The notes under the pieces: model-generated
Told to the model about the DNA's origin: nothing
The model's input: only the letters and a program-made list of their open reading frames with translations
The model's database searches: none
Shown here: positions 13,174-25,845 of the stretch, piece after piece
Position numbering within the stretch: the first letter of the stretch is position 1
How the letters are laid out: every line of letters starts with the position of its first letter
Origin: Owenia fusiformis
Lineage: Eukaryota > Annelida > Polychaeta > Sabellida > Oweniidae
Direction: 5' to 3'
DNA: 64,000 nt
Assembly: GCA_903813345.2 (NCBI GenBank)
Contig: CAIIXF020000002.1
Span: forward strand, 6,377,772 to 6,441,771
Position numbers and translations under genes: made by a program

Positions 13174-13350
13174 AATAACTAAAATGCAATAACTTATATA
13201 ATGCAATAACTCATAAAATGCAATTACTCACAAAATGCAATAACTCATAAAATGCAATAACTCACAAAATGCAATATCTCATGAAATGCAATAACTTAAA
13301 TAAAATACAATAACTCACAAAATGCAATAACTCACAAAATGCAACAGTCT
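13174..13350. repeat. Minisatellite, 17-19 bp unit
   Basis: There are about ten tandem copies of a unit like AATGCAATAACTCACAA with small length variation and TA-rich drift at the left edge. Confidence 0.85.
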
Positions 13351-13491
13351 TACAATCAAAATATAATCATTTTCTGGAAAACACATTCATAGACTTGCTC
13401 AAAGTTAGACCACCCTACCCCTGCACAAAATCTGGTTATGGCCCTGTCATTTATAGTATTCATCTTCTCACTACAAAACATACACCCCAGT

Positions 13492-13698
13492 GATCTCCCA
13501 AGCATTTAGTGGGTGCAGCACCCACCTGAGATTTTGAAAACAGGCTTTCACCCACCTGAAAATCCATTTCCACCCACTTGAAAAGAAGAAAAAAGAAGAA
13601 AAATCATGAAAAATGGCATATTTTGATCAACTTTGATCTCAATTGTGAAAATGAGAATTTTGCACCAACCTGAGAAAGAATTCTGGGGAGATCACTGC
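13492..13698. repeat. GGTGCAGCACCCACC-type repeat
   Basis: It runs from GATCTCCCAAGCATTTAGTG to TTCTGGGGAGATCACTGC, so its ends are inverted (GATCTCCC / GGGGAGATC). Inside are three ACCCACCTGA/ACTTGA blocks and the ATGGCATATTTTGATCAA block. Copies are at 29178-29385 (opposite orientation) and 32285-32478. Confidence 0.75.
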
Positions 13699-13937
13699 AT
13701 CCTTTTCAATTATTTCATTTTCAATCATTATTTTTAACCATTATTCCACTATGTTGAATCTCATCTTTGATTACTGTTGCTTTATATTGAAAAGTTCAAC
13801 ACAATATGTTCTAAATCTGATAATTTCATGCGTGATCAATTATGATCCTTTTCTAAGCTCAAGTAATCTTTTTCACCCCTAAAATATATGATCAATAATA
13901 AAATAGCCCGAGGTTCAGACTTCAGAGCCTTGTAATT

Positions 13938-14205
13938 CTGGCCCGAAGCCAACTTTTGTCGAGGGGGTTAATTTTTCAAAAAATTGCAGGGGGGTTCACA
14001 TTTGACAATTGTGGCCCAAAATCACTGGAAAGGTGCTCAAAATGGTGAAAAACTGCATGGTTTTTGAGAGAATTTTTGGCCAAAATTCCAGGGGGATTCA
14101 CATTTGACTACTGTGGCCCAAAATCACTGGAAAGGTGCTCAAAATGGTGAAAAACTGCATGGTTTTTGAGAGAATTTTTAGCCAAGAGAAGCCCTCCCTT
14201 TTCCC
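13938..14205. repeat. TAGCCAGG-type element with internal duplication
   Basis: A block of roughly 115 bp (GGGGGTTCACATTTGAC, CACTGGAAAGGTGCTCAAAA, GAAAAACTGCATGGTTTTTG, ATTTTTGGCCAA) is present twice in direct order, at about 13990-14080 and 14093-14185. This is an internal tandem duplication within one element of the family. Confidence 0.7.
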
Positions 14206-14362
14206 GGGGACTATAATTAGAAGATGAAGCTCTCTTTTAAATAAACAAAATCAAACTTATGGAAAGGGTCTGAAAACCCCTTAACAATAGCTCTAGCATT
14301 TACCCTTTTCAATCATTTATTGATAGCACCTGAATTCCATATTTTGGGGGCCTCTACAGTAC

Positions 14363-14440
14363 CAGGCCCTAGTAGCCAGGGGGGGTTCAGTTTTCTGAAA
14401 ATTGACCCCTCCCCCTTGGCACAAGCTGGCTACGGGCCTG
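14363..14440. repeat. Internally deleted TAGCCAGG-type MITE
   Basis: Only 78 bp long, it keeps the terminal inversion CAGGCCCTAGTAGCCAGG / CTGGCTACGGGCCTG and little in between. Confidence 0.75.
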
Positions 14441-14793
14441 AGTAAACTAAGAGCAGAGTCTAGTTATATGAAGACGAAGTTCTCTTTCAAGAAGCGAGGC
14501 CCAACAAATGCAAATGGTACCTCTACAGATATTCTCTCAGAAGCCTTAGCTAGAAAATGATTCTGATACATTAGAATGAAATTTAAGGGTATTGATGAAG
14601 TAGTTTTAGCACTAAAATCAAGATTAATGCATACAGATGTATAAAATGATACTTCTCTGTATAAAGGGTCATTTATAAAGGGTCATTTACTATAAATAGG
14701 AATCCATTAAGAAGGCATCCTGAGTTCACAACTGGAGGATTGCCCACGAAACAATTAGATTAACATTATTATCAGTATTGGTCAATTAACAAG

Positions 14794-15001
14794 CAGGCCT
14801 GTAGCCAAGGGGGAGGGTGGAGGGAGCGGGCGCTCCCCTCCCCCTGGCCAGAAATTCTTGCAAAATCATGCAGTTTTTCACCATTCTGAGCACTTTTCGC
14901 ATGATTTATGGCCAAAAACCGTCAAAAAAGCTCCACCCTTGGCAAAAGCTCCCCCTTGGTAGAATCGCTTCCCCCCCAGGTAAATCCTGGCTACGGGCCT
15001 G
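14794..15001. repeat. TAGCCAGG-type MITE
   Basis: The ends are CAGGCCTGTAGCCAAGG and CCTGGCTACGGGCCTG. The interior block CATGCAGTTTTTCACCATTC is inverted relative to the copy at 10713-10920. Length is 208 bp. The small open frame crossing it is a by-product of the repeat. Confidence 0.8.
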
Positions 15002-18000
15002 ACAAGTATAACAGTCCAACTATTTCTTCTATGTTCTTGGCTTTTCTACCTTTTCCCTCTTTAAAAATATGACCCCGAGGCCCACATCCAAGTAATAAAA
15101 TCACTACTCTCTGGATTAAAGTAAAAGGAGTGAAAGTGTAACTTTACTACAACTTTATTTGGTTTATTTTACTCTTAATCAATCCCTTTTTCAGTTCAAT
15201 TTCTGTTTCAAACATGACCAAAATAACATTTTCAGTTGATAAGATACCCTTTCCAAATTGGGTCATAGCCTAGAGGCTTTAGGAAGGGCGGGGGGGGGGG
15301 GGTAAAAGTTCAGTGTGACCTATCAACAATGTAGTGAACTCATACATAAAGTTTGATGTGATGTCATCATGAGTGATTCCAGGGATGATTCAATCTAGGA
15401 TTATAAGCAGCTGGGCAGAAGGTGATGTTTGATTATATAATCATCTCTTAGAGTGTTACATTACAAAGGATCTTTAATCCAGTCAATTAGGGTACAGTGT
15501 CAAAGACATTTAATAGAGGCAGCATTCTATCTGTAGAATACAATTTTAAAATCATTCAAGCCAGGATGCATTCTATGCGTGATACACAAGTTTGGTTATT
15601 TTACCAGTACTTCTACATAAAACAGTCACATAATCTATCACATTTTGCAAGATTTTATGAAAACATCATATCATCATTCAAAAAACTACAAATTAGAAAG
15701 TCAAAAGTAAATCTTTAAAAACACTTTTTGATACATGTATATTATTTACTTTAAAAACCATTATGGTTCATCAACTACTAACATCATTTTAGACTTAACC
15801 GATCATTTACTTTAATTACATTTTAGCTTCTTCCCCACACATCATTACTAAATTCATCAATACTTGACTCTATCTTTGATGTTTATTATTTTGTTGAAGG
15901 TAATCTGGTATAGCAATATCTGACCTGGTCAAATCAGTCTCAAGAGCTCTTATTCAATCAACAGCAAACATTAAAACCACATCAGAACAGTTCAAGAGAA
16001 CTTGAGCATTAACACCAAATTATTTTCTTCAAAAAAAAGAAAATAGCGATTGACGGAAATGTAAGAAACACCCACTGTCAAATTACGATATTTACTTTTT
16101 GATTCAAATTACATTCGCCTAATCTAATAAGAATTATTTAACTTTTGACATCAATATTTCTCGTGACTAATGACTTTTCCGCAACTTTGGCAGATTGTCA
16201 TGAAATATGAATTTGATATAAAAGCAATGATTTGTACATCCTTAATGAAGAAAACTAATGACAAGAAAAAACATTGCTGACTTTGAAATGTGATCATCCT
16301 GAATTAAAACTGAATTAAAGTTCTCATACTCCATAACCAGTTTGGTTTCAAGCTGCAAACCATCAATAGCCAAGATGTTCTTAAATTAGTAGATTTCCAA
16401 ACTGAATTCCAAAGTTGTTATCAAGCTGTTTTAATTCTGGGTTTATAAGACCAAAAGCTGAATCACACAAGTCAGATATTACATAATAATCTCATTTTTC
16501 GTTATTGTAATTTAACTACTTTACAAGATATGTCCAGAAAACATGAAAACAGAGAAAAATGAATTTGTGGTATACCTATGGTATATATTCCCCAAAAAAG
16601 TGTTCATAAACCTTTGAAAATACTGTGATTAAAATTAGAACCAAGGCATTGACTTGGTATATAACAACATATTTATTCATTATTCAAAATAGACTCCCGA
16701 TTTAAATGTGTTAATGAACATTTAACACATCATTTCTTGTTTATGCAAGAAATCAAACTACCCTTTACAATAGTTTAATTCTGCTTCTTTAATAATAACT
16801 AAGCTCTGACATTCAGTCTAACATTGTGTCTATATTTTTATTCAATGACAGTGGAAATACAAGAATCAAACTACCCTTTCCCATAGTTTTTATTTGCATC
16901 TTTGATAATAACAAAGCTCTAACTCTCAGGGTAGAATCTAAAAAGTCTTGCATCTATCCCCTGTTTGTTTTGATGTCTGAAGACAGCTTCACAGTATTTA
17001 TAATACTCCTATTTGTGATAAGCGTCTGATCATCCATCAGCCCTCAAGCATAGTTATATGATCCAATCTATTGAATAATCAGAAATTCAAAGTAACATTA
17101 TTTATAATTTTTCGATCTTCGATGAAGTCTGAGCAATTTCTGGGAAATCAGTGACGTCACTGGAATTGGACGGCATTTTCAACTACAAATTTCTTCGGAT
17201 TTGGGGATTACAGTTCAAAAAGCCTTGATATATATTTTAATTACATACATACGTACCATTTATGCAAATGCAACTCTACATAAATGTTTAATAGAGTCGC
17301 AGTGTGGCATTGAAAATAGCACCCCTGTGTAATCCAATGGGAAAGAACCCGGATGTAGATGAAATTGTACCATACATAAGAGCTCTTCAAACGGGAGGTA
17401 ACTAAACTGAACTAAACTAAACGTTATCACGTATTGGTATATTGCTTCGTTATGAAGGATTTCTGACATGTTACACAGGCACAAATTCCTTTGTTTGTTG
17501 AATCGCTTTTTTATTCAACCCTGCATGTAACACTCACCAGTGTCAAATACTCTGAATACAAACTATATAAAAGTGGTATTGTGCGTCAAATATGATTGCA
17601 ACAAATCAAAAAAATTATGAGGCAAAAGAATAGGAGCAAAGACCAATGGTATAAAACCAATATGGACCCCATAAAATAGTGGCTGATAATGCCTATAGCA
17701 AAGCTACTACAAGTGTACAATGTATTTGTAAAATAAATTCTATGAATAAAAATAAAAAAATAAAATAGATATGCATATGATCATTGGTTCAGGAATGGCA
17801 GTTTTCATTGGTCCAAAATTGTTGATGGACAGACAGGAGAGACAAGAGAGTGACCCCCTGCTCATAATAATAAAAGTACAAAGAAAACACAATGGGCAAA
17901 TTGACAATGGATGACAATAGATGAGTAAACAGCTGATGATGAGTGTTGGCCGCACCTGCAGGCAGATGACCTGGCTAGTCTCTACTGTTACCGAACATGT

Positions 18001-18262
18001 ATATGACATATACTGTAGATTATATTTATCAGGACTTATCAATACCCCTGATCATAAAGTTAACTGGTTCACTTTTGAGGGGCTATCTCAAGGTTCATCT
18101 GAACCTCACATTAGTTATCATGAATCGTGCCTATATGAACTCCCCCCCCCCTAATTAAGTGGTCTAGCAAAGCCCTTGTAAGCCCCCTAACACTACACAC
18201 ACCTCCTGTGTAAGGTACAAACCCTTAAAACATTTACAGATTGAGAATGGGGCTTAAGTTGT
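15002..18262. other. Gene-free stretch; short repeat pair and one CRE-like site
   Basis: No coding region is supported. Two copies of a roughly 75-bp family (ACCCTTT..CA.AGTTT, AAGCTCTGAC, CTCAGGGT) lie at about 16755-16830 and 16868-16945. A perfect TGACGTCA palindrome lies at 17152-17159. A poly-C run occurs at 18140-18150. Confidence 0.45.
17152..17159. promoter_or_regulatory. CRE-like palindrome TGACGTCA
   Basis: This is a perfect cAMP-response-element octamer, itself inside the longer palindrome AGTGACGTCACT. CpG is scarce in this window, so the site stands out. No adjacent first exon is clear, so function is uncertain. Confidence 0.3.
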
Positions 18263-18361
18263 AGTCTTGCACCCATCCCCTCCCCCTCCCCACTTAGTCT
18301 TGCACCCATCCCCTCCCCCTCCCCACTTAGACTTGCACCCATCCCCTCCCCCTCCCCACTT
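18263..18361. repeat. 33-bp tandem repeat, three copies
   Basis: Three nearly perfect copies of AGTCTTGCACCCATCCCC followed by TCCCCCTCCCCACTT, strongly pyrimidine-biased on this strand. Confidence 0.9.
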
Positions 18362-20984
18362 TATTTACTTATGAGGAGTTAAAGGAGAGTCGATATTTGG
18401 GTCTTGATGCAAGACTCACAAGGTTACAGTTCAAGTCTTTCACTAGCAGCAGGCACAGGCAATTTCCTCCAGTTGTTTATACCAGAACAACATATTTTTC
18501 TTAGGAATTTTGCAATGTTTCTATATTGAAATTAAAATTTCATTAAACTTCAGCATGCTGTTTTCATTTGTTTTGCCTGTTTTTATTTGTTTTGCCCGCT
18601 TTCATTTGTTTTACCCTTTTCATTTGCTAAATGCTTGTTGTCATAAATTCTAAATAAATCTTGTTACTTATAATAAAGCTACCTACCTATCATATGTGAA
18701 GTTCCTCAGCAAAAAGATGATCTCTTGGTTATGTTTATAATCCAAATGACCAATAATCCTTTAGATATAATCCACAAGATAATCTTTTATTGTATAATCT
18801 ATTGGTCCTATGTGAGTATCTAAGTATATGTTAATACAAATATTTCAGTTGTCAATCCTGAAAGTATAAAAAGTATGAATGATTTTAATAGTTGAAAGAT
18901 TGAATCACTATTAAAATAAACACTACTATAGTTTATTAATATACATTTCTCATTTTGTGTTTCAGATTAGGTGAAACCTCATTTCGAATTCAAACAGCGA
19001 AATATTTAAACAACTATGATATATTTAATTTCATTGTCTTTAATTAAATCAGATAGCATCCAAATCCTAAATCAGAATCTAAAAATAAAACCTTTAATGC
19101 ATTGCGGATAGAATCACTCTCGATTAAATGTTGGGTATCGCAATTATGAAATCCAACATTGTTTGAAACTAAGTAAGCGATCAGGACCAACTGTTTCATT
19201 CTCACTTCCTGATTGGTTACGCTCATCAATCATTTTGCGATAAAATGTCACAGGCGAGGAAAAACTACCTGTTTTACATCATGTTGTTAAAAAGCACAAA
19301 GGGCAACATTTCAAATCTACAAAAGTAGAATCTATAAATAAAACGAACAACTATTTATTCCATATTGTCATAGCTTATGACATCAAATATAGACGAAGCT
19401 CTCTTTTAAAGTCTTAAAATCTACCTATTGAAAACTGGTTTTATGTAGTGCAAAAGTTTATGAATTGTATGAATTATGTTTATGTATTGAATCCATTAAA
19501 GACAAAAGGTATCATTCTGTTTTTTTTGCTTTTTAATAATTAAGGAAACATTATCAATGATTAATAAGATTTTTTATAAACACTTTTGTCAATTAATTTA
19601 GCGTGAAACATATTCTACACACTCCTTGATGAAGAACAAAGCAAATAATATTTTATATTTCTCATTCAAATCAATTCTACCTGAATCATCGTTAACCTTT
19701 CCAAAGCTTCTTGAATAATTTCTAATAAATAAAATCTAACAGACAAGGCTATAATTCTGCCCATGGAAAAAACGTTATGGTGGTCAAGTTTTGAAATGTA
19801 AAATGGAGTGAAAAAGATTGAATTTAGCAAGGAATAAAGTGAACAGGCATGTAGTCAACACTCTAAATTATGTAGAAATGCAAGAAAATCAAACACTTCA
19901 TTCAAATTTTAGAGAAAAATAGAGTGGAAAAGAGTGGAAATAGCAAGGAGTGAAGTTAAAGGATGTGTAGTCAACACTTTAAATTGTATGGAAAGAGAAG
20001 AAACCTCCTTGAATATAATGACAAGAGAAATCTGGTTTTTATTTTACCAGACAAATTAATGCTAATGCTAAAAAAGTTTTTTCCCCAAAGGTCAGGCAAA
20101 AATACCCATTAATCAAAACATCTTGGAGAACCACATATTCCACTTGCCACTTTTAACGAGATTCTAATTATAGGATGGTTCCATCATAAAATATTTTCCG
20201 AATCATGCCCATTTCACAAAATTCCTCTCTTAATGTATAAGATATATCCAATTTTCATTGATTTTGTATATACAAAACTGACTATTTAAAACATGTTAAT
20301 GCAATTCCTTGCCTAATCCTTCTTTTTCCGGAATATTCCATGAGTGAAACTGTGACCTACTTGATAATCTATTTATAGGCCAGAACAGTTTTCTTGCCTT
20401 CAGACTATAAGTTATGAGACCCAAGTGATTTAAAAAAAATATACCAGAAAATAATCTCCATAAATACAATTTAAATAGAATTGATGAAACCATAAGGCAG
20501 ACTGCATATAAGCAGCTATCGATTTATTTTTTGATTTCAACTAATACTCATTTCAAGGAAGCAAGGAAACAAACAATGAACAAACCAAGACTGACTACAA
20601 TTGTGCACCAGAATTAGCTTCAATTCATGATTTCCTTAGAAATTCTTTGACAAAATACTCCCGAAAAGATCTTCAAATATCTTCTTTTAAATAAATACAA
20701 TCGATGAAAAAAGTTCTTGTATCAACTGATATTAGACAACCAAGAATGATTTGAAAGGTCATATTTTCCAAAAATGTGGTTTGGCTGACAAATAAAGGAA
20801 AGGAGTCAGTGTATTTTTGTCATAAATTGCTTTGAAAATTGTCTTAAAGAGTGACCAGATCAGATTGACCTTGAATTTGTATACAAGTTATCTATTACGC
20901 CCATATATGCACAGTCAGAGAGAATGTTTCTGGCGAAATTCTGGGATTTCAAATACTTGAAGTTGGGAAACCGGAAGGGCTTAC
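18362..20984. other. Gene-free AT-rich stretch
   Basis: No coding region is supported. Around 18560-18625 a TTTTCATTTGTTTTGCCTG-like unit repeats about four times. At about 19795-19990 two copies of the CTCTAAATT.TATAGAAAT family stand in tandem (GTAGTCAACACT, AGAGTGGAAAAGAGTGG). Confidence 0.45.
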
Positions 20985-21257
20985 CTTTTTTAATTCCCGA
21001 ATCTCACCGAATCTCTCCGAAATTAGCTCATCTTGGTGACTGTAAATTGCACAGCTGTATTCAATGGAGTCTTGTCATATTCAATCAGCCTCAATTTTAA
21101 AGTGTATATTTTATTTTCAACGTGATTTCATCGTTTTTTGTCGACTGGTAAGAATACGCTAAGCAAATGGCAAGATGGATGACTTTTGACCTGACTTACA
21201 CCGATGGCGGTGACGTCATCAATTTTATCTATACAAATTCTATTTGGTCACGTGACC
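20968..21257 (-). promoter_or_regulatory. Possible promoter and first exon, minus strand
   Basis: Within about 290 bp lie an ETS-like ACCGGAAG (20970-20977), a perfect CRE TGACGTCA (21211-21218) and the 12-bp palindrome GGTCACGTGACC containing an E-box (21246-21257). CpG is also locally higher than in the flanks. On the minus strand a strong splice donor (AAG|GTAAGC) ends at 20985 after an open, charged frame of about 29 codons reading DELISERFGEIRELKK just before the donor. No start codon in that frame is visible, so this could be the end of an internal exon or chance. I do not recognise the protein. Confidence 0.25.
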
Positions 21258-23105
21258 TTGTGCCAGAAGTCCGACTTTTTGGTCAGTCGACCTGTTCAAA
21301 GTACATTTAGTAATAATTATCGCTTTTCAGAACAATTTAGGAAACAATATTTTCTATCTACGTCGATTACAAAGCATCTAAGGTACGTAAATTTATATGA
21401 ACAACTGAGTCAATAGGGATAAATAGCCCAACGAGAGTCGGCGGTCTTAAAAAATACTTGGATCTGGATGCCAGTCGTTCCAGGGCAGTTCGAAGAACGT
21501 ATTAGATGTCCGTGCATATATGGAATATGTAAAAATAGAGCTGTCAATCAAATCTTGAAATGCATTATTGAAATTGAATTTCAGAAAGATGTGATAATCT
21601 GGATTCTCTCCATTCTAGACAATAAAAAAGAAGGAAGTTCTGAAGCTTATTTATAGAATTTTAGTAAAAATATAAAAAAAATTGATTTCAAATCTTGGAT
21701 ACAATTTGATCTGTAACATTGTAAAGGTTTTTTCTATCTGTGAAAGTTTAGCATGCTCTTCGACAAAAAACAGCTAGAAAGAACAATTTATCTGACACAT
21801 CAGTGTCAGGGAGATCCTTAAAATGAGAACAATAGATTTTAATACATTTGTTTTATTCAAAGGAAGTGTCTATTTATTGGCAATAAATGCCAAATAAATT
21901 TACAATACATCTTTATGTGAGCTCCATCAGACAAGCAACTAACCAGTAAAACCCCCATAAACCATTCTTAACAGCCTATGCTTATGTGATAATCCTGCGT
22001 AGAATCTATAACAACTATTCAAGCATGTAGTATTTTTTTCATCTAATTTTTTTTCACTGCCAGATTTTTTTCAGTTCTGTATATAATTAAAGAGTACTAC
22101 AATTGCCCCCATTTCGCAATTTCTCAGTATTTTCTCTCTATTCCATTTTATTTAAAATTTAAATCACAACCACTCTGTATTTTGATTTAAAGACAACTTG
22201 GTTTCAATACTACACAATCTACTATCCCATTCATTTATAAATTCACATTAATCTTGAATATAAGTCACCTATATTTAAGAAAATAATACCCTGGTATAGC
22301 AATTGAAGTCCAGGGGGAGGGAGCCTAAGATGGGAGTTTGTGGGCCTTATTTCTAAAACTAGGCCCCATTTTTAGAAAATGAACTGCATTGGAAAAGTTG
22401 AAAAAATATCAAGGGATCAATTTTCAAGAATTAAAACTTAAATTTCAATTTAAAAACGATTTGAAGAACCATGAAAACCTCAGGCACCCTAACCAGTTCT
22501 GGAATTTCATAATTCTGCAATTATGAAAAACAAATTTCCCCAGTTCATTGATATTTGATAGCAAGTTATAGCATACTGTCATCATAAGATAAGCCCACTC
22601 AAACAGGAGGCAACCCATTCAAAAAAGTTTGTATAAAATAGCACCATTTCCATTATTTTTTGAAGGGACTGATTTTTGCATATCTCCATAAAGTCTGTAT
22701 AAAGCACCATTTTTGAATCGATTGATTTTTGCATTACATTTCTCTATAGTTTAAACTTTACATCAGACTATTCTGTTGATCAGTACTTTCCATGCACTTT
22801 CCTTGTTTTCCTAATTTTGTAAGATCCCTCCTTATGTCACATTCCTTTGTTATGGAATATGGGGCATCATATTACGCTGAATATAATTACTTTTTGACAG
22901 CTCTGTTTTTTCCTGTCAGTCGCTTGACAAGTGTAATAAGACCTTTGATTTCACATTTTTTAACATCAAGTTCCCCAATACTCCTACATATAGCATGATA
23001 TTTTCTTCAATGACTCGGCTTTCCTTACATTAAGACTATTGATTATATTAGCCTATTTACTCTATTCCTCGCATTTTCCTTTATTTTTCACACCTTTTCC
23101 CACTG
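21258..23105. other. Gene-free AT-rich stretch
   Basis: I found no coding region or RNA gene. Short open frames here show no recognisable domain or codon pattern. Confidence 0.45.
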
Positions 23106-23333
23106 GCATTTTAAAATATGATCACCATTTTAAAATGTGATCACCATTTTAAAATATGATCACCATTTTAAAAAATGATCACCATTTTAAAACATGATCA
23201 CCATTTTAAAATATGATCACCATTTAAAAATATGATCACCATTTTAAAATATGATCACCATTTAAAAATATGATCACCATTTTAAAACATGATCACCATT
23301 TTAAAATATGATCACCATTTTAAAACAAGACCC
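23106..23333. repeat. Minisatellite, 18-19 bp unit
   Basis: About twelve copies of ATGATCACCATTTTAAAAT with single-base variants. The unit resembles the TTTTAAAACATGA..ACCAT edge of the dispersed family at about 5200-5250, and may have expanded from it. Confidence 0.9.
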
Positions 23334-25388
23334 CCAGAAAAGTCCCAGAAACAGAGAATCCGAAAATCAGTTGTCTTATTTTCATATAATTTGATTACTA
23401 AAACTCTGTCATGCGAAAGTGATATGATTTCAAGATAGAGTTTAGATTTAATATCACTAACTCTAATTGCGATTTTGAGACTATCAAATCCTAATTTATC
23501 GTAGGTTTGATAGATGAGTATTTAATAAGAACTGCACTTTTAGAGTTTTCAGACTCGGTGACCTTGTCCTTCCCGTATTTCTAACATATATTTTATTGCA
23601 GTACGAATCAATCTTATCTCTGGAACAATGTTTAAATAAAAAAAATAAATCGTTTGAGAAATGTTCAAATTGGATTAATGTTTATCAAAATTAATCAAAA
23701 TTAAGATATCTTTTCTAAACTTTTACAAATTGTACATGATTCCATCAAAATTTTGCAATAAAATAAGTCATGATTGAGTTGCTAAGACCCCCCCCCCCCC
23801 TACCCTATCCAGTTGCACTCACGCATCAAGGTTGTGACTTGACTGAAAGCAATAAACAAAATCTTATTACAATAATTCTTTATTGATCGTCAAAGTCATA
23901 ACTTCCGCTGATTCAATATAAATTCTCAATAGCAACATGCGATGGTATGTAACTGGCTTAATCCCCTGTTAATCTGAGTTAATCCCCAAGGGCATGTGTT
24001 TAATCCATGTGGATATAACCAATATTTTCCCATTACCCTCACACTTGTATAAAGTCTGATCAATAAAATGCCAAGAAAATATTATTCAAGCTATCACTTG
24101 TTTTGTTTAAGCATCATGAGGAGGAAGAATATCCCAAAATTCAAAGATGATCCATGTAAAGATGAATTATGGGTACTTTCCACCTCCTGTCATTATGATG
24201 TTTTGATTTTTTATTCTTTTCATTCAGATATCAGCCCATCTCCCTGTTACTTGAACAAATCCATTACAAGATGACAGTCTAAGAGATTGCCACAAAAATA
24301 TCTCCTATTATTTGTAGTTGTGCACATGACTGTAATGCGATAAAATTTAAAAAAAAACAAATCTATAACAAATCAATAAAATATAATTCCATCAATCTAT
24401 TCTATTGCATTACATTCTTTCATATTTCAGCCATTTCTATTGCTTATCAAAGACCATTATAAAACACTCCAAGGCAATGCCACAAAAATAACTCCTGTTT
24501 TTGTAGTTGTGCGCATGACTGTATCCAATGCAATTCTAAAAAACAAATCTAAGACAAATCAACTAGAACAGATATATACTTAACTTGCCACTTTAGATCC
24601 ATCTTCATCTATTATCCCCATTTGAAAGACTTCACATTTCTCACTTCATCGATTTCAGATCATACAAAATATTTCAACCCCAATTTATTGCTCACTATTA
24701 TTTTTGCCATTATCTTACTAAAAATTGAATGAAGTGACTAATTATTTTGCATTTCTATACAATATAGAGTGTTAACTACATGTCTATTTATTTTATTCCT
24801 TGCTAATTCCACTCTTTTCCACTCTATTTTCAATTTCAAAACATAACCAACATGGAATTTTCATCGCAGGTTTAACATCCTGAGAAAGCAGACGGATTCA
24901 TGTCAGTGACAATTATTATTGGTTCAACAAAATACTTACCACAAATCTCACTTATCTGCTCATCGACAAAACATCCGCATCAATTCATGTTTATTTCATT
25001 AATTTTCTCTAAAATTTGACAGATATGATGAAATTCAGATAATTTTTTCAAAATGTAAAGTACAAACATTTAATTTGCTTATGTAATATCCAGGTTTGCA
25101 ACTGCCTTTTCTCAATATTTGCCAAGGAAAAGAGTGAACACGAGAGAATTTTATATATCAGTAAGCCTCGAAATAAAATATCGCAGGGGTCACTTTTAAA
25201 ATGCAAAATATAAAAGAAAAAGTTGAAATAGCGATAAATAAAATAAACAGGCATGTAGTCAACAATCTAAATGACATAGAAAATCAGAAAATAAAATTTA
25301 GTTTACATTTTTGTGAGAAATTGAGTGAAATAACCATGATCAAAAAGAGAATTCAAAATTGGGTAAAACAACTTCAAGCTTCACTTAC
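23334..25388. other. Gene-free stretch with repeat copies
   Basis: Two diverged direct copies of CCACAAAAATA.CTCCT..T..TTGTAGTTGTGC occur at about 24290-24330 and 24480-24520. An inverted copy of the CTCTAAATTGTATAG family is at about 24715-24855, with another piece at about 25110-25345. No gene is recognised. Confidence 0.45.
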
Positions 25389-25437
25389 CAGAAAATCCTG
25401 TGAATTCTTCCGTCTTAAAAATCGTAATAACTTTCAT
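25389..25437 (-). other. Weak candidate short exon
   Basis: On the minus strand an ATG opens a 16-codon frame (MKVITIFKTEEFTGFS) that ends at a perfect donor, CTG|GTAAGT. An in-frame stop lies directly before the ATG, so it could only be a first coding exon. No partner exon or family is recognised, and chance remains likely. Confidence 0.12.
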
Positions 25438-25713
25438 TCAATCAACAAAATTCCCATTTCAATTACCAGAATTTGAAACTCGATAATCATATTCCCGTCA
25501 TGATTTTGTTTCTGATTATTTTATTTCACTTAATCAAATAAAAGAAAATATTATATGGTTATGTAAATCGAGTGCAAGGGTGTATAGAGAATTTACAGAA
25601 CTCACTGACTGTGGTGAATAATTTTAGCAGATCTCAATTTGGAGAATATGGTTTTACAGGCCATTAACACATAACATTCCCACATTATGTGCATATTTCC
25701 CTCTCCCCTTTCC

Positions 25714-25845
25714 TTTAGTTTAATAATGACCCCTTAAAAGAAAACTTCAACTGTCCCATATACTAGACTCTGACCATAAGGGTAACATACACACAAAGGG
25801 GCCTTGCAGACCAAAGTACGAAATTTGAAAGTCTAGATTTTTATT
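25714..25845. repeat. Left copy of a direct repeat (about 130 bp)
   Basis: The block AGTTTAATAATGACCCCTTA through TACGAAATTTGAAAG recurs at 26523-26655 in the same orientation with about 95% identity over the first 110 bp. The first 75 bp belong to the short family seen at 16750-16945 and 34976-35052. Confidence 0.8.

Noticed and set aside
13174-13350. CRISPR-like regular repeats
   Set aside because: Units are contiguous without spacers and vary in length, and the genome is animal. The same applies to 23,106-23,333 and the 33-bp arrays.
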